Positions 1 through 9,132 of a stretch of 64,000 bases of DNA are shown here, piece by piece. Source of the stretch: Actinomycetes bacterium (lineage in GTDB: Bacteria > Actinomycetota > Acidimicrobiia > Acidimicrobiales > Aldehydirespiratoraceae). Numbering within the stretch: position 1 is the first letter of the stretch; each line of letters opens with the position of its first letter. Both the position numbers and the translations under genes were made by a program. The notes beneath the pieces are model-generated. The model was not told the DNA's origin. It ran no database searches and saw nothing but the letters and a program-made list of their open reading frames with translations. The stretch is from assembly GCA_024276495.1 (NCBI GenBank), contig JAJRXC010000077.1, positions 45,596-109,595 of the forward strand, in the 5' to 3' direction.

Positions 1-716
1 AGAGCACGAAGTTCCGCACCGAGCTCTTCGCGATCCTGGCGATCGGGTCGCTGCTCGTGGCTGCGTGGACGGTGGTCTCGACGATGTTCGAGACCCGGCG
101 AGCCGAGGATCCGGCCGCCGACCGACTCGGTCGGAGGATCGCGATGGTCGGAGGCGGCCTCGTGCTCCTGGGGGTGCTCGTGCGATTGTTGTTCGTCGTC
201 CAAGCGGAGATCGACGCCGACAATCGCAGCGTGCTCGCCGTCTTCAGCATCCGCATCGTCTGGTTCGTCGCCTTCGTCGCGGTGATGTCCTACGTCTTGC
301 GCTCGACACCGTTCGGGAGCTGGGTCTACGCGGTGGGCGGCAACAAGGAGGCCGCCCGCCAGATCGGTGTGCCGGCCGCCCGGACCAAGACGCAGCTGTT
401 CATGCTCGTCGCCGGGGCCGCCTGGCTCGTCGGCATCCTCCTCGCCTTTCGGCTCAACAGCATCCAGGCCAGCACCGGCAACGGGTTGGAGTTCGAGTAC
501 ATCATCGCCGCCGTCGTCGGTGGGACGTTGCTGACCGGCGGGTACGGCTCGGTGCTCGGGGCGGCGATCGGGGCGCTGATCATGGCGATGTCTCGCCAGG
601 GGATCTCCTTCGCCGGCTGGAACTCCGACTGGCGCCAGGTGTTCCTCGGCACGATCCTCTTGTTGGCGGTGGTCGCCAACGGCTATGTCCGACGGATCGC
701 GGAGTCGGCCCGATGA
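1..716 (+). CDS. Sugar ABC transporter permease, C-terminal part
   Basis: This is the C-terminal 237 residues of an RbsC/BPD_transp_2-type permease. The frame is open from base 3, so the gene begins before the window. Several hydrophobic membrane segments are visible, and the family's Gly-rich loop ([13 protein letters not shown]) lies about 60 residues from the end. The stop overlaps the start of the ATPase gene by 4 bp (ATGA), so the two are translationally coupled. Together with the inositol enzymes downstream it probably forms an inner-membrane importer for inositol or a related polyol. The substrate is inferred from context only, and the periplasmic binding protein is not in the window. 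Confidence 0.85.
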   Translation, partial: STKFRTELFAILAIGSLLVAAWTVVSTMFETRRAEDPAADRLGRRIAMVGGGLVLLGVLVRLLFVVQAEIDADNRSVLAVFSIRIVWFVAFVAVMSYVLRSTPFGSWVYAVGGNKEAARQIGVPAARTKTQLFMLVAGAAWLVGILLAFRLNSIQASTGNGLEFEYIIAAVVGGTLLTGGYGSVLGAAIGALIMAMSRQGISFAGWNSDWRQVFLGTILLLAVVANGYVRRIAESAR

Positions 717-1486
717 CCAGTCTCCTCGCGCTCGACGGCCTCGCCAAGTACTACGGCAACATCATCGCCCTCGAAGGGGTCACCACCACGGTCGAAGCCG
801 GGGAGGTGACGTGTGTGCTCGGCGACAATGGCGCCGGGAAGTCCACCTTCATCAAGATCCTGGCCGGTGTGCACCAACACGACGCAGGAGAGGTCCGCCT
901 CGAGGGTGAGGTCGTGCGCTTCAACTCGCCCCGCGATGCGTTGGCCAAGGGCATCGCCACCGTGTACCAGGACCTCGCCATGGTGCCGCTGATGTCGGTC
1001 TGGCGGAACTTCTGGCTCGGAGCCGAACCGACGAAGGGGCGGTTCCCGTTCACCCGGATCGATCAGCAGATGGCGAAATCGGTCGCCAAGGAAGAGCTGT
1101 TCAAGATGGGAATCGACATCCGGGACGTCGAACAACCCGTGGGCACGCTCTCGGGCGGTGAGCGCCAGTCCGTGGCGATCGCCCGGGCCGTGCACTTCGG
1201 CGCGAAGATCCTCATCCTCGACGAGCCGACATCGGCGCTCGGGGTGAAGCAGTCCGGGGTCGTGTTGAAGTACATCGTCGCCGCCCGCGACCGTGGCCTC
1301 GGGGTGATCTTCATCACCCACAATCCCCACCACGCCTATCCGGTCGGCGACCGCTTCATGATCCTCAACCGGGGTCAGTCCCTGGGCAACTTCGCCAAGG
1401 CCGATCTCCCCCGTGACGAGCTGGTGAAGATGATGGCCGGCGGGGCCGAGCTCGACCAACTGACCCATGAACTCGAGGGGGCATGA
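713..1486 (+). CDS. Sugar ABC transporter ATP-binding protein
   Basis: A 257-residue single-domain ATPase of the FrcA type, half the length of the two-domain RbsA/XylG proteins that often serve RbsC-type permeases. All motifs are present: Walker [10 protein letters not shown] at 37-45, Q-loop Gln86, signature LSGGE at 146-150, Walker B ILDEP around Asp170/Glu171 and the switch His203. It energises import through the permease encoded just upstream, which it overlaps by 4 bp. The start is the ATG inside the permease stop. A strong hairpin follows the gene before iolC. The inositol substrate is inferred from the neighbours. Confidence 0.9.
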   Translation: MTSLLALDGLAKYYGNIIALEGVTTTVEAGEVTCVLGDNGAGKSTFIKILAGVHQHDAGEVRLEGEVVRFNSPRDALAKGIATVYQDLAMVPLMSVWRNFWLGAEPTKGRFPFTRIDQQMAKSVAKEELFKMGIDIRDVEQPVGTLSGGERQSVAIARAVHFGAKILILDEPTSALGVKQSGVVLKYIVAARDRGLGVIFITHNPHHAYPVGDRFMILNRGQSLGNFAKADLPRDELVKMMAGGAELDQLTHELEGA

Positions 1487-1497
1487 ACCCTCTCGGC

Positions 1498-1552
1498 CGC
1501 CTCCACTCGGAACCGTCGGTCCTTCCCTTCTCCAACGGTTCCGAGTGAGGCG
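1498..1552 (+). promoter_or_regulatory. Hairpin between transporter genes and iolC
   Basis: The arms 1498-1516 and 1535-1552 pair over 18 bp with one bulged base; the core CACTCGGAACCGT/ACGGTTCCGAGTG is perfect. The loop is pyrimidine-rich and no T-run follows. The iolC ribosome binding site (GAGG near 1547-1550) lies in the 3' arm. The structure could attenuate transcription after the transporter genes, protect the upstream mRNA end, or hide the iolC ribosome binding site. Which of these applies is inference. Confidence 0.6.
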
Positions 1553-1558
1553 AGATCG

Positions 1559-2512
1559 ATGGCCGCCGCGTTCCCACTCGAGGATCTCGAGATACTGACC
1601 CTCGGGCGTTCGTCGATCGATCTCTACCCCGAGCAGCTCCGGGTCCCGCTGGCCGACGTCTCCACCTTTCGCAAGGCGCTCGGTGGCAGCCCGACGAACG
1701 TCGCGGTGGCGGCGGCCCGACTCGGACGCCGCGCCGCGCTGATCACCCGCGTCGGCGACGACGCCTTCGGCGGGTTCGTCCGCCAGGCGCTGCGGGGCTT
1801 CGGCGTCCACGATGCCTTCGTCAGCGCCGATCCGGATCTGCTCACCCCGGTGGTCTTCTGCGAGCTGTTGCCGCCGGAGGACCCGACACTGTTCTTCTAC
1901 CGGGAACCGCGGGGACCCGAGATGAACCTGACGGTCGACGACCTGCCGATGGACCACATCGCCACGGTGCCGCTGTTCTGGACGGCCGGATCCCGGTTCG
2001 CCCAGGAGCCGAGCCGTTCCGCCGCGATGGCGGCGCTGGCCCATCGGGCCCGGCGCCCGCACACCGTGCTCGACCTCGACTACCGGCCGATTTTCTGGTC
2101 CTCGCCACAGGAGGCGAGCGAGCTCATCGGGCCGGCGATCGAGCACTGCACGGTGGCCGTCGGCAACCGCGACGAATGTGAGATCGCCGTCGGCAGCCGT
2201 GACCCCGATGAGGCCGCCGACCGTCTGCTCGAGCGGGGAGTGACCCTGGCCGTGATCAAGCTCGGCGCCGACGGGGTCATGGTGGCGACAGCCGAACAGC
2301 GGTCGTACGTCTCCCCCATCCCCGTCGAGGTCGTGTGCGGCCTCGGCGCCGGCGATGCGTTCGGCGGGGCGCTGTGCGACGGGTTGCTGGCCGGCCAGGA
2401 CCCCGAGGAGATCGTCCGACGGGCCAACGGGGCCGGGGCGATCGTGGCCGGCCGTCTGATGTGCAGCGACGCCATGCCGACCCCCGACGAGATCGACGAG
2501 GTGCTGCGATGA
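1559..2512 (+). CDS. iolC: 5-dehydro-2-deoxygluconokinase (PfkB family)
   Basis: A 317-residue PfkB/ribokinase-fold sugar kinase. The N-terminal GGSPTNVAVAAARLG motif and the C-terminal GAGDAF catalytic box (263-268, Asp266 as base) are intact. IolC phosphorylates 2-deoxy-5-keto-D-gluconate in cytoplasmic myo-inositol breakdown. The assignment rests on the family plus the neighbouring iolB and iolD. It overlaps the aldolase gene by 4 bp, so kinase and aldolase are made together. In some bacteria IolC is fused to a C-terminal aldolase domain; here the two are separate. Its ribosome binding site lies in a strong hairpin. Confidence 0.88.
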   Translation: MAAAFPLEDLEILTLGRSSIDLYPEQLRVPLADVSTFRKALGGSPTNVAVAAARLGRRAALITRVGDDAFGGFVRQALRGFGVHDAFVSADPDLLTPVVFCELLPPEDPTLFFYREPRGPEMNLTVDDLPMDHIATVPLFWTAGSRFAQEPSRSAAMAALAHRARRPHTVLDLDYRPIFWSSPQEASELIGPAIEHCTVAVGNRDECEIAVGSRDPDEAADRLLERGVTLAVIKLGADGVMVATAEQRSYVSPIPVEVVCGLGAGDAFGGALCDGLLAGQDPEEIVRRANGAGAIVAGRLMCSDAMPTPDEIDEVLR

Positions 2513-3396
2513 TCACCGACGATCGATGGGCCGCGCTCCTCGAGACGCGGGCGACCGATCCCGGGGCCGTCGCCGAGGCCTACGCCGGTCGCCGACGACG
2601 GCCACTGCTGGCCGCGGACGGCCGCACGTTCCTGCTCGCGGCCGATCATCCGGGCCGGCGGGCGCTCGGCGTCGGCGACGATCCGTTCGCGATGGCCGAC
2701 CGGCGGGGGCTGCTCGACCGACTCGTCACCGCCTTGGCGGACCCCGGCGTCGACGGGGTGATGGCGACGCCCGACGTTCTCGACGAGCTCGCCCTGCTCG
2801 GCGCGCTCGATGGCCGGGTCGCGATGGGATCGATCAACCGGGGTGGACTCCAGGGCACCGTCTGGGAGCTCGACGACCAACCGACCGCGCACGACGTGGC
2901 GGCGGTCGTGGCGCAGGGCCTCGACGGGGCCAAGCTGTTGCTGCGCATCGATCCCGAGGACGCGGCATCGAAGGCCACGATCGAGTCGTGTGCCCACACG
3001 ATCAGCGAGCTGGCCCGGGCCGGCGTCGTGGCGATGGTCGAGCCGCTTCCGTACACGACCCGCGACGGCCGGGCCGTGCTCGACCGCTCCGACGACGAGC
3101 TCGTTCGTTGCGTCGCAGTGGCGTCGGCGTTGGGCGCGAGCTCGGCGCACACCTGGTTGAAGCTTCCGGCGACCGAGGCCGTCGAACGGGTCATGGCCAC
3201 CACCACCCTCCCCGCCCTCATCCTCGGCGGGGCCCCCGGTCCGGATCCCGACACCGCGTTCGACGCGTGGCGTCGGGCGATGGCCGTGCCCAACGTCCGG
3301 GGCCTCGTCGTCGGCCGAAGTCTGTTGTTCCCGCCCGATGGTGACGTCGCCCGCGCCGTCGCCCAGGCGGCCGAGATCGTTCACGGAGTGCCATGA
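2509..3396 (+). CDS. Cgl0158-family (beta/alpha)8-barrel aldolase
   Basis: A 295-residue protein resembling the Cgl0158-type barrel proteins found beside iolC in actinobacterial inositol clusters. Strand-like segments carry acidic, Lys and Arg residues, for example FLLAADHPG, GAKLLLRID and VEPLPYT. The likely job is cleavage of phosphorylated deoxyketogluconate to dihydroxyacetone phosphate and malonate semialdehyde, the IolJ step. This role is inferred from position, since no IolJ-type class II aldolase is seen here. The ATG lies inside the iolC stop (ATGA), and the gene overlaps iolB in the same way. Confidence 0.75.
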   Translation: MITDDRWAALLETRATDPGAVAEAYAGRRRRPLLAADGRTFLLAADHPGRRALGVGDDPFAMADRRGLLDRLVTALADPGVDGVMATPDVLDELALLGALDGRVAMGSINRGGLQGTVWELDDQPTAHDVAAVVAQGLDGAKLLLRIDPEDAASKATIESCAHTISELARAGVVAMVEPLPYTTRDGRAVLDRSDDELVRCVAVASALGASSAHTWLKLPATEAVERVMATTTLPALILGGAPGPDPDTAFDAWRRAMAVPNVRGLVVGRSLLFPPDGDVARAVAQAAEIVHGVP

Positions 3397-4316
3397 CCCC
3401 CGATCTGCTTCGTCCCCACGGATCGCTCGCCGATGGTCGCGATCCCGTCCACCTCACGCCGCAAGACGCCGGCTGGAGCCACTGTGGTCTTCGCGTCCTC
3501 ACCTTCGATCCGGGTCGGTCCCGCTCGGTCGACACCGCCGGGGCCGAGATGGTCGTGTTGCCGCTCTCGGGGGCCGTCACGGTCGAATGCGAAGGAGAAC
3601 GATTCGAGCTCGCGGGTCGGGAATCGGTCTTCAGTCGCGTCACCGACTTCGCCTATCTCCCCTGCGACTCGACCGCGGTGCTCACGAGCCCGACCGGCGG
3701 CGAGTTCGCCCTGTGCACCGCGGCGACCTCCCGGAAGCTGACCCCGAAGTACGGACCGGTCGACGGCATCGAGATCGAGATCCGCGGGGCGGGCCCCGCG
3801 ACCCGCCAGGTCACCAACTTCCTCAGTCCGACGGTGTGGGACCACGCCGACAAGCTCATGTGCGTCGAGTTGCTGACGCCCGACGGCAACTGGTCGTCGT
3901 ATCCGCCCCACAAACACGACGCATCGCCCGAATGCGAGGTGAACAACGAGGAGATCTACTACTTCCGCATCGGCAAGGCGGGAACCACCGACTATTGCGC
4001 CGACGGGTTCGGCATGCACCGGACCTACACCGGCCCGGGAGATCCCGGCGAGCCCTTCGAGATCGACACGTCGGTGCACGACGGCGACGTCTTCCTCATC
4101 CCGCGTGGATACCACGGGCCGTGCATCGCCGCGCCGGGCTACACGATGTACTACCTCAACGTCCTGGCCGGTCCGGGCGGCGAACGGTCGATGGCGTTCT
4201 GCGACGACCCGACCCATCACTGGGTGCGCGACGAGTGGGAGGGAATGGCGACCGACCCGCGGTGTCCGATGACGAACGCGAACGGAGTGATCGGTGAGAA
4301 CGGAGGCCGACCATGA
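3393..4316 (+). CDS. iolB: 5-deoxy-glucuronate isomerase
   Basis: A 307-residue protein of IolB length and KduI/IolB bicupin character. The second cupin carries metal-binding residues in PPHKHD (about 170) and a later Glu/His pair in NNEEIYY and RGYHGPC. IolB isomerises 5-deoxy-glucuronate, the product of IolD, to 2-deoxy-5-keto-gluconate, the substrate of IolC. It sits between the aldolase and a Gfo/Idh gene with 4-bp overlaps on both sides. The sequence looks full length. Confidence 0.92.
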   Translation: MTPDLLRPHGSLADGRDPVHLTPQDAGWSHCGLRVLTFDPGRSRSVDTAGAEMVVLPLSGAVTVECEGERFELAGRESVFSRVTDFAYLPCDSTAVLTSPTGGEFALCTAATSRKLTPKYGPVDGIEIEIRGAGPATRQVTNFLSPTVWDHADKLMCVELLTPDGNWSSYPPHKHDASPECEVNNEEIYYFRIGKAGTTDYCADGFGMHRTYTGPGDPGEPFEIDTSVHDGDVFLIPRGYHGPCIAAPGYTMYYLNVLAGPGGERSMAFCDDPTHHWVRDEWEGMATDPRCPMTNANGVIGENGGRP

Positions 4317-5488
4317 CGAGCCGACGGCGACTCGGGGTCGGAGTGATCGGCTTCGGTTGGATGGGGCAGGCCCACAGCCGTTCGTATCGACGCATCCCGA
4401 CCCTGTTCCCCGAACGCACCTACGACCCCGATCTGGTGCTCATCAGCGACAACGTGTCGGCCCGCGTCGACGACGCCGTCGACTCGTTCGGCTTCCGGGA
4501 AGGGACGACCGACTGGCGGGCGGTCATCGACCATCCCGATGTCGATGTCGTCAGCATCTGCGCGCCGAACATGTTGCACGAGCCGCTCGCGATCGCCGCG
4601 GCCGAGGCGGGCAAGCACGTGTTCTGTGAGAAGCCCGTCGGCGGCACGCCGGCCCAGACGGTACGCATCGAAGCGGCGACCCGGGCCGCGGGGGTGACCA
4701 CCGGTGTCGGGTACAACTATCGCTGGGCCCCGTTGGTGCAGTACGCCAAGCAGTTGATCGATGCCGGTGAGCTGGGTGAGATCACCAACTATCGCGGCCG
4801 CTTCTTCTCGATGTACGGCTCCGATCCGATGGGGTTGCTCTCGTGGCGGTTCATGCTCGGCGAAGCGGGCCACGGCGTCTCCTCCGACATCTTGAGCCAT
4901 TCGGTCGACCTCGCCCACATGCTGGTCGGCCCGATCACCGACGTCGTCGGAACCGGCCACACGTTCATCCCCGAGCGGCCGCTGCCCAAGAAGGGAGGAA
5001 CCCACTACGACCGGGGCGAACCGGGCGACCCGATCGGCAGCGTCGAGAACGAGGACTACTTCGGGGCGATGGTGGAGTTCGAGAACGGGGCGCAAGGCGT
5101 CTTCGAGTCGTCACGGTCGATCATCGGCCCGGAGAGCCAGAACGCGTTCGAGGTCTACGGCACCAAGGGGTCGCTGAAATGGAACCTGGAGACGATGAAC
5201 GAGCTCGACGTCTTCCTCGTCGGTCAGAAGACGCGGGGCTACACGAAGGTCTACGGCGGTGACCGGTATCCGTATCACGGCCACTTCGTGCCCGGCGACG
5301 CGAACGCGATCGGATTCGAGGACATGTTGACCATCGAGGACCACGAGTTCTTGTCGTCGGTCGCGGCGGACCGCCAACACACCCCCGGGTTCGCCGAGGC
5401 GATCGACTACGTCAGTGTGCAACAGGCCCTGTTGACATCCTGGGAGACGCGCCGGTGGGAGCGCGTGACCCGGCTGGCCCCCCGGTAG
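4313..5488 (+). CDS. Gfo/Idh/MocA-family oxidoreductase (inositol type)
   Basis: A 391-residue NAD(P)-dependent oxidoreductase. An N-terminal Rossmann motif (GVIGFGWMGQAHS) and the family's CEKP motif near residue 104, with the conserved Lys, are present. The longer C-terminal domain suggests an inositol or sugar dehydrogenase such as a scyllo-inositol or second-substrate enzyme. It is the first of three Gfo/Idh paralogs in this operon and the most divergent in length. It overlaps iolB by 4 bp and precedes iolD. The exact substrate cannot be read from sequence. Confidence 0.8.
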   Translation: MTSRRRLGVGVIGFGWMGQAHSRSYRRIPTLFPERTYDPDLVLISDNVSARVDDAVDSFGFREGTTDWRAVIDHPDVDVVSICAPNMLHEPLAIAAAEAGKHVFCEKPVGGTPAQTVRIEAATRAAGVTTGVGYNYRWAPLVQYAKQLIDAGELGEITNYRGRFFSMYGSDPMGLLSWRFMLGEAGHGVSSDILSHSVDLAHMLVGPITDVVGTGHTFIPERPLPKKGGTHYDRGEPGDPIGSVENEDYFGAMVEFENGAQGVFESSRSIIGPESQNAFEVYGTKGSLKWNLETMNELDVFLVGQKTRGYTKVYGGDRYPYHGHFVPGDANAIGFEDMLTIEDHEFLSSVAADRQHTPGFAEAIDYVSVQQALLTSWETRRWERVTRLAPR

Positions 5489-5497
5489 GGAGTGATC

Positions 5498-7342
5498 ATG
5501 GAGACTGTCCGACTCACCACCGCCCAGGCGATCGTTCGCCATCTCGTCGCCCAACGCACGATTCTCGGTGACGGGACCGAGGCGCCGCTCTTCCCCGGCG
5601 TCTACGCGATCTTCGGTCACGGCAACGTCACCTGCCTCGGCCACGCCCTCGAACAGGCCAAGGACGAGCTCCCCACATGGCGGGGCCAAAATGAGCAGGG
5701 CATGGCCCTGGCCGCCGCGGCCTACGCGAAGGCGACGCGACGTCGTCAGATCATGGTCGCCACCTCGTCGGTCGGCCCCGGCGCGACCAACATGATCACC
5801 GCGGCCGGCGTGGCCCACGCCAACCGGCTCCCGCTGCTCCTGCTCGCCGGCGACACGTTCGCCGGCCGGATCCCCGATCCGGTCCTGCAACAGGTCGAGC
5901 ACTTCGACGATCCCTCCACGACGGTCAACGACGGCTTCCGCCCCGTGACGCGCTACTGGGACCGCATCGTGCGTCCCGAGCAGCTCGTGCACTCGTTGCC
6001 CCAGGCCATCGCGACGATGCTCGACCCGGCCGACTGCGGACCGGCCCTCCTCGCCCTGCCCCAGGACGTGCAGGCCGAGGCGTTCGACTTCCCGATCGCC
6101 TTCTTCGAACCGCAGCTCCACGAGATCTCCCGGCCCCGCCCGGACGCCGGTCAGCTCGACCGGGCCGCGGCGGTGCTCCGCGACGCCACGAAGCCGCTGA
6201 TCGTCGCGGGCGGAGGCGTGCACTACTCCTTCGCCGAAGCCGAGCTGGTCTCCTTCGCCGAGCGGCACGATGTCCCGATCGTCGAGACGATGGCCGGCAA
6301 GGCGAGCGTCGTCGCCGACCACCGGCTCTACGCGGGCCCACTCGGGGTGACCGGCTGCGAGGCGGCGAACAACCTCGCCGCGCAGGCCGATGTCGTGTTG
6401 AGCATCGGTACCCGCCTCGGCGATTTCACGACGGGTTCCTGGACGGTGTTCGAGAACGAGGCCACCACGATCATCGGTCTCAACGCGGCCCGGTTCGATG
6501 CGATCAAGCACCGTTCCGTGCCGGTCGTCGGCGACGCCCGAGAAGGACTCACCGAGCTGTCGTCCCGGCTGGGCGACTGGCGAACGGGTGGCGGCTGGAG
6601 TGAGCGGGCCGTGGTCGAGGTCGCCGGCTACCACGCGTACATCGACGAGCTCGCCGCGCCCGGCGATGGAGTCCCGACCTACGCCCAGGTCGTCGGGGCC
6701 GTCGACCGCGGCCAGCAGCCCGGCGATCACGTCGTGGCCGCGGCCGGCGGTTTTCCAGGGGAGGTGAACAACGGTTGGCGGGCCCGGGAGATCAACAGCT
6801 TCGACTGCGAGTACGGCTTCTCCTGCATGGGCTACGAGATCTCCGGCGGTTGGGGCGCCAAGATGGCGATGCCCGACCGGGAGATCATCGTCTTCGTCGG
6901 CGACGGCTCGACGATGATGCTCAACAGCGATCTGTACAGCTCGGTCCTGTCGGGTCACAAGATCATCGTGATCATCTGCGACAACGGCGGGTTCGCGGTG
7001 ATCAACCGGCTCCAGGTCAACCAGGGTGGGGCGCCGTTCAACAACATGATCGCCGACAGCCGGATCGTGGAGGAGGTGCGGGTCGATTTCGCGGCCCTCG
7101 CCGCGGCCCAGGGGTGCCGTAGCGAGACGGTGACATCGATCGACGAACTCGAAAAGGCGATGGAGCGGGCTCGGGCCGCGGATCGCACCTACGTCATCGC
7201 CCTGCGGACCGACCCGGATTCGTGGACCGAAGGTGGCGCGTTCTGGGAGGTCGGGGTTCCCGAGGTCTCCGATTCGGCGAGTGTGCGGGCCGCCAAGGTC
7301 GATCTCGAGGCGGGCAAGCGGGCCCGAAGGGTGGGCTGGTAG
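5498..7342 (+). CDS. iolD: 3D-(3,5/4)-trihydroxycyclohexane-1,2-dione hydrolase
   Basis: A 614-residue thiamine-diphosphate enzyme with the usual three domains. The N-terminal Pyr domain holds the catalytic Glu in WRGQNEQGMA, and the C-terminal PP domain has the GDGSTMMLNSD...DNGGF metal/ThDP motif. IolD hydrolyses the inositol-derived dione to 5-deoxy-glucuronate, feeding IolB. I chose ATG 5498, preceded by GGGAG at good spacing, over GTG 5492. It follows the Gfo/Idh gene by 9 bp and abuts the SDR gene. Length is close to other IolD proteins, slightly short. Confidence 0.92.
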   Translation: METVRLTTAQAIVRHLVAQRTILGDGTEAPLFPGVYAIFGHGNVTCLGHALEQAKDELPTWRGQNEQGMALAAAAYAKATRRRQIMVATSSVGPGATNMITAAGVAHANRLPLLLLAGDTFAGRIPDPVLQQVEHFDDPSTTVNDGFRPVTRYWDRIVRPEQLVHSLPQAIATMLDPADCGPALLALPQDVQAEAFDFPIAFFEPQLHEISRPRPDAGQLDRAAAVLRDATKPLIVAGGGVHYSFAEAELVSFAERHDVPIVETMAGKASVVADHRLYAGPLGVTGCEAANNLAAQADVVLSIGTRLGDFTTGSWTVFENEATTIIGLNAARFDAIKHRSVPVVGDAREGLTELSSRLGDWRTGGGWSERAVVEVAGYHAYIDELAAPGDGVPTYAQVVGAVDRGQQPGDHVVAAAGGFPGEVNNGWRAREINSFDCEYGFSCMGYEISGGWGAKMAMPDREIIVFVGDGSTMMLNSDLYSSVLSGHKIIVIICDNGGFAVINRLQVNQGGAPFNNMIADSRIVEEVRVDFAALAAAQGCRSETVTSIDELEKAMERARAADRTYVIALRTDPDSWTEGGAFWEVGVPEVSDSASVRAAKVDLEAGKRARRVGW

Positions 7343-8155
7343 ATGAGCGGATCGTTCGACGGCCGGGTCGCAGTCGTCACCGGCGGCACCCAGGGGCTCG
7401 GTGAGGCGACGGCCCGCCTGATGGCCGAACGGGGCGCGGCCGGGCTCGTCATCGTGGGTCGCGACGCGGCCCGGGGCGACGCGGTGGCGTCGGAGCTGTC
7501 GGCGGGCGGTTGTCGCACCGTGTTCGTCGCGGCCGAGCTCGGCGACGTCGAACAGTGTCGGCGGGTGATCGAGGTCGCGGCGCGCGAGTTCGGCACCGTC
7601 CACGCGCTGGCCAACGTCGCCGCGTCGACCGATCGGGGCACGGTTTGGGACACCACACCGGCGTTGTGGGACCAGATGATGGCGGTCAACCTGCGCGCCC
7701 CGTTCTTCCTGCTCCAGGGGGCTGCCGATCTCATGCAGCGAACAGGGGTGCCAGGATCGATCGTGACCGTCGGAAGTGTCGCCGGCGAAGGAGGCGCACC
7801 GAACCTCCTGCCCTATTCCGTGTCGAAGGGCGCGCTGCAAGCGATGACGAAGAACGCCGCCTACTCCCTCGCCCGCCACCGCATCCGGGTCAATCTGTTG
7901 CAGCTCGGCTGGATGAACACGCCGGCCGAGCACCGGATCCAGGTCGACCAGGAAGGACAACCCGAGGATTGGCTCGCGGCCGCGGCGGCCGCGCAACCGT
8001 TCGGTCGGCTGATCGGCACCGACGAGGCGGCCCGGGCCATTTACTATCTGGCCGGCGACGAGTCGGGGCTGATGACAGGGGCGGTCATCGACTTCGACCA
8101 GTCGATCGTCGGCGCCGGTCCCCAGCCGGTACCCGGGCCCGAGGTCGTGCGATGA
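7343..8155 (+). CDS. Short-chain dehydrogenase/reductase
   Basis: A 270-residue classical SDR. It has the NAD(P) motif TGGTQGLGEA, the Ser of the VGSVAGEG segment and the catalytic YSVSKGA Tyr/Lys pair. It starts directly after the iolD stop codon and overlaps the next Gfo/Idh gene by 4 bp, so it belongs to the inositol operon. It probably oxidises or reduces a polyol intermediate or an inositol stereoisomer. No more specific substrate can be given. Confidence 0.82.
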   Translation: MSGSFDGRVAVVTGGTQGLGEATARLMAERGAAGLVIVGRDAARGDAVASELSAGGCRTVFVAAELGDVEQCRRVIEVAAREFGTVHALANVAASTDRGTVWDTTPALWDQMMAVNLRAPFFLLQGAADLMQRTGVPGSIVTVGSVAGEGGAPNLLPYSVSKGALQAMTKNAAYSLARHRIRVNLLQLGWMNTPAEHRIQVDQEGQPEDWLAAAAAAQPFGRLIGTDEAARAIYYLAGDESGLMTGAVIDFDQSIVGAGPQPVPGPEVVR

Positions 8156-9132
8156 TCCGGGTCGCCGTGATCGGCGTCGGCGGCATGGGTGCCTGCCATG
8201 CCCGCAACATCGCCGAGTCAGCCGGCGCCGCGGTGGCGTGGGTTGCCGATCCGGCGACGGACGTGGCCCGGGCGTTGGCATCCGAAGTCGGGGCGTCCTG
8301 GACCGCCGACGGTCACGAGGCGTTGGCGGATTGCGACGCCGTCGTCGTCGCGTGCCCCGACCGGTTCCACGCCGAGTTCGTCCTCGACGCGATAGACCGG
8401 CGGTTGCCGGTGCTGTGCGAGAAGCCGTTGACAGTGGAGCTCGACGACGCCCGCCGGGTCGTCGACGCGGAGTCGGCGGCAGGCCGACGCCTGGTCCAGC
8501 TCGGGTTCATGCGGGTCTACGACGAACGGCACGAACAGGTCCGCGACGCGCTCGGTCCCCTCGGCCCGGTCCACCACCTCCGGTGTGTGCACCGCAACAC
8601 CGCGGGAGCGCCACGCACGGTCGAGCAGCTGCTCGTCGAATCGGTCATCCACGACATCCACACGGTTCGCTGGCTGTCGGGAGACGAGATCGTCGATGTC
8701 GTCACCTCCGTCGTCCCCGGCCCGCAGAGCTCGGCCCGCTTCCTCTTGCTCACCTGCCGGTTGGCCGGTGGGGGAGTGGCCACGATCGAGTTCGACGACG
8801 GCGCGGCCGGATACGAGGTCTCCGTCGAGGTCTCGGCCGAGCACGGCAACGTGGTCTCCTCGGATCCCCATCGGGCCGTGGTTCGGGCCGACGGCCGGAT
8901 CTCATCGGAGATCGGCGACGACTGGTTCGCCCCGTTTCTCGACACCTACCGCCGCGAGATGCGGGTCTGGCTCGACTCGGTCGCGTCCGCGTCCGCGACC
9001 GGTCCGACGGCCTGGGACGGCTTCGCGGCCCAAGCCGTCGTCGGCGCCGCGGTCGCGTCCCATCACTCCGGCGCGGTCGAAGCGGTCGATCTCCCGCCGC
9101 AGCCCGATCTCCACCGAAACGAGGACGCATGA
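8152..9132 (+). CDS. Gfo/Idh/MocA-family oxidoreductase
   Basis: A 326-residue oxidoreductase with the N-terminal GVGGMGACHA Rossmann motif and the CEKP motif near residue 93. The C-terminal alpha/beta domain includes the IHDIH segment, where the family's catalytic His is expected. It is the second of three Gfo/Idh genes in the operon and overlaps its neighbours by 4 bp on both sides. It is probably an inositol or inositol-derivative dehydrogenase. Several such paralogs in one cluster usually serve different inositol isomers, but that is inference here. Confidence 0.82.
   Translation: MIRVAVIGVGGMGACHARNIAESAGAAVAWVADPATDVARALASEVGASWTADGHEALADCDAVVVACPDRFHAEFVLDAIDRRLPVLCEKPLTVELDDARRVVDAESAAGRRLVQLGFMRVYDERHEQVRDALGPLGPVHHLRCVHRNTAGAPRTVEQLLVESVIHDIHTVRWLSGDEIVDVVTSVVPGPQSSARFLLLTCRLAGGGVATIEFDDGAAGYEVSVEVSAEHGNVVSSDPHRAVVRADGRISSEIGDDWFAPFLDTYRREMRVWLDSVASASATGPTAWDGFAAQAVVGAAVASHHSGAVEAVDLPPQPDLHRNEDA

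Noticed and set aside
683..2146. Minus-strand frame opposite the ATPase gene and iolC
   Set aside because: No recognisable domain, and the plus strand encodes intact family proteins here.
5111..8281. Minus-strand open frame of more than 1000 codons
   Set aside because: It runs opposite iolD, the SDR and a Gfo/Idh gene, all of which have clear family motifs; long antisense frames are expected at this GC content.
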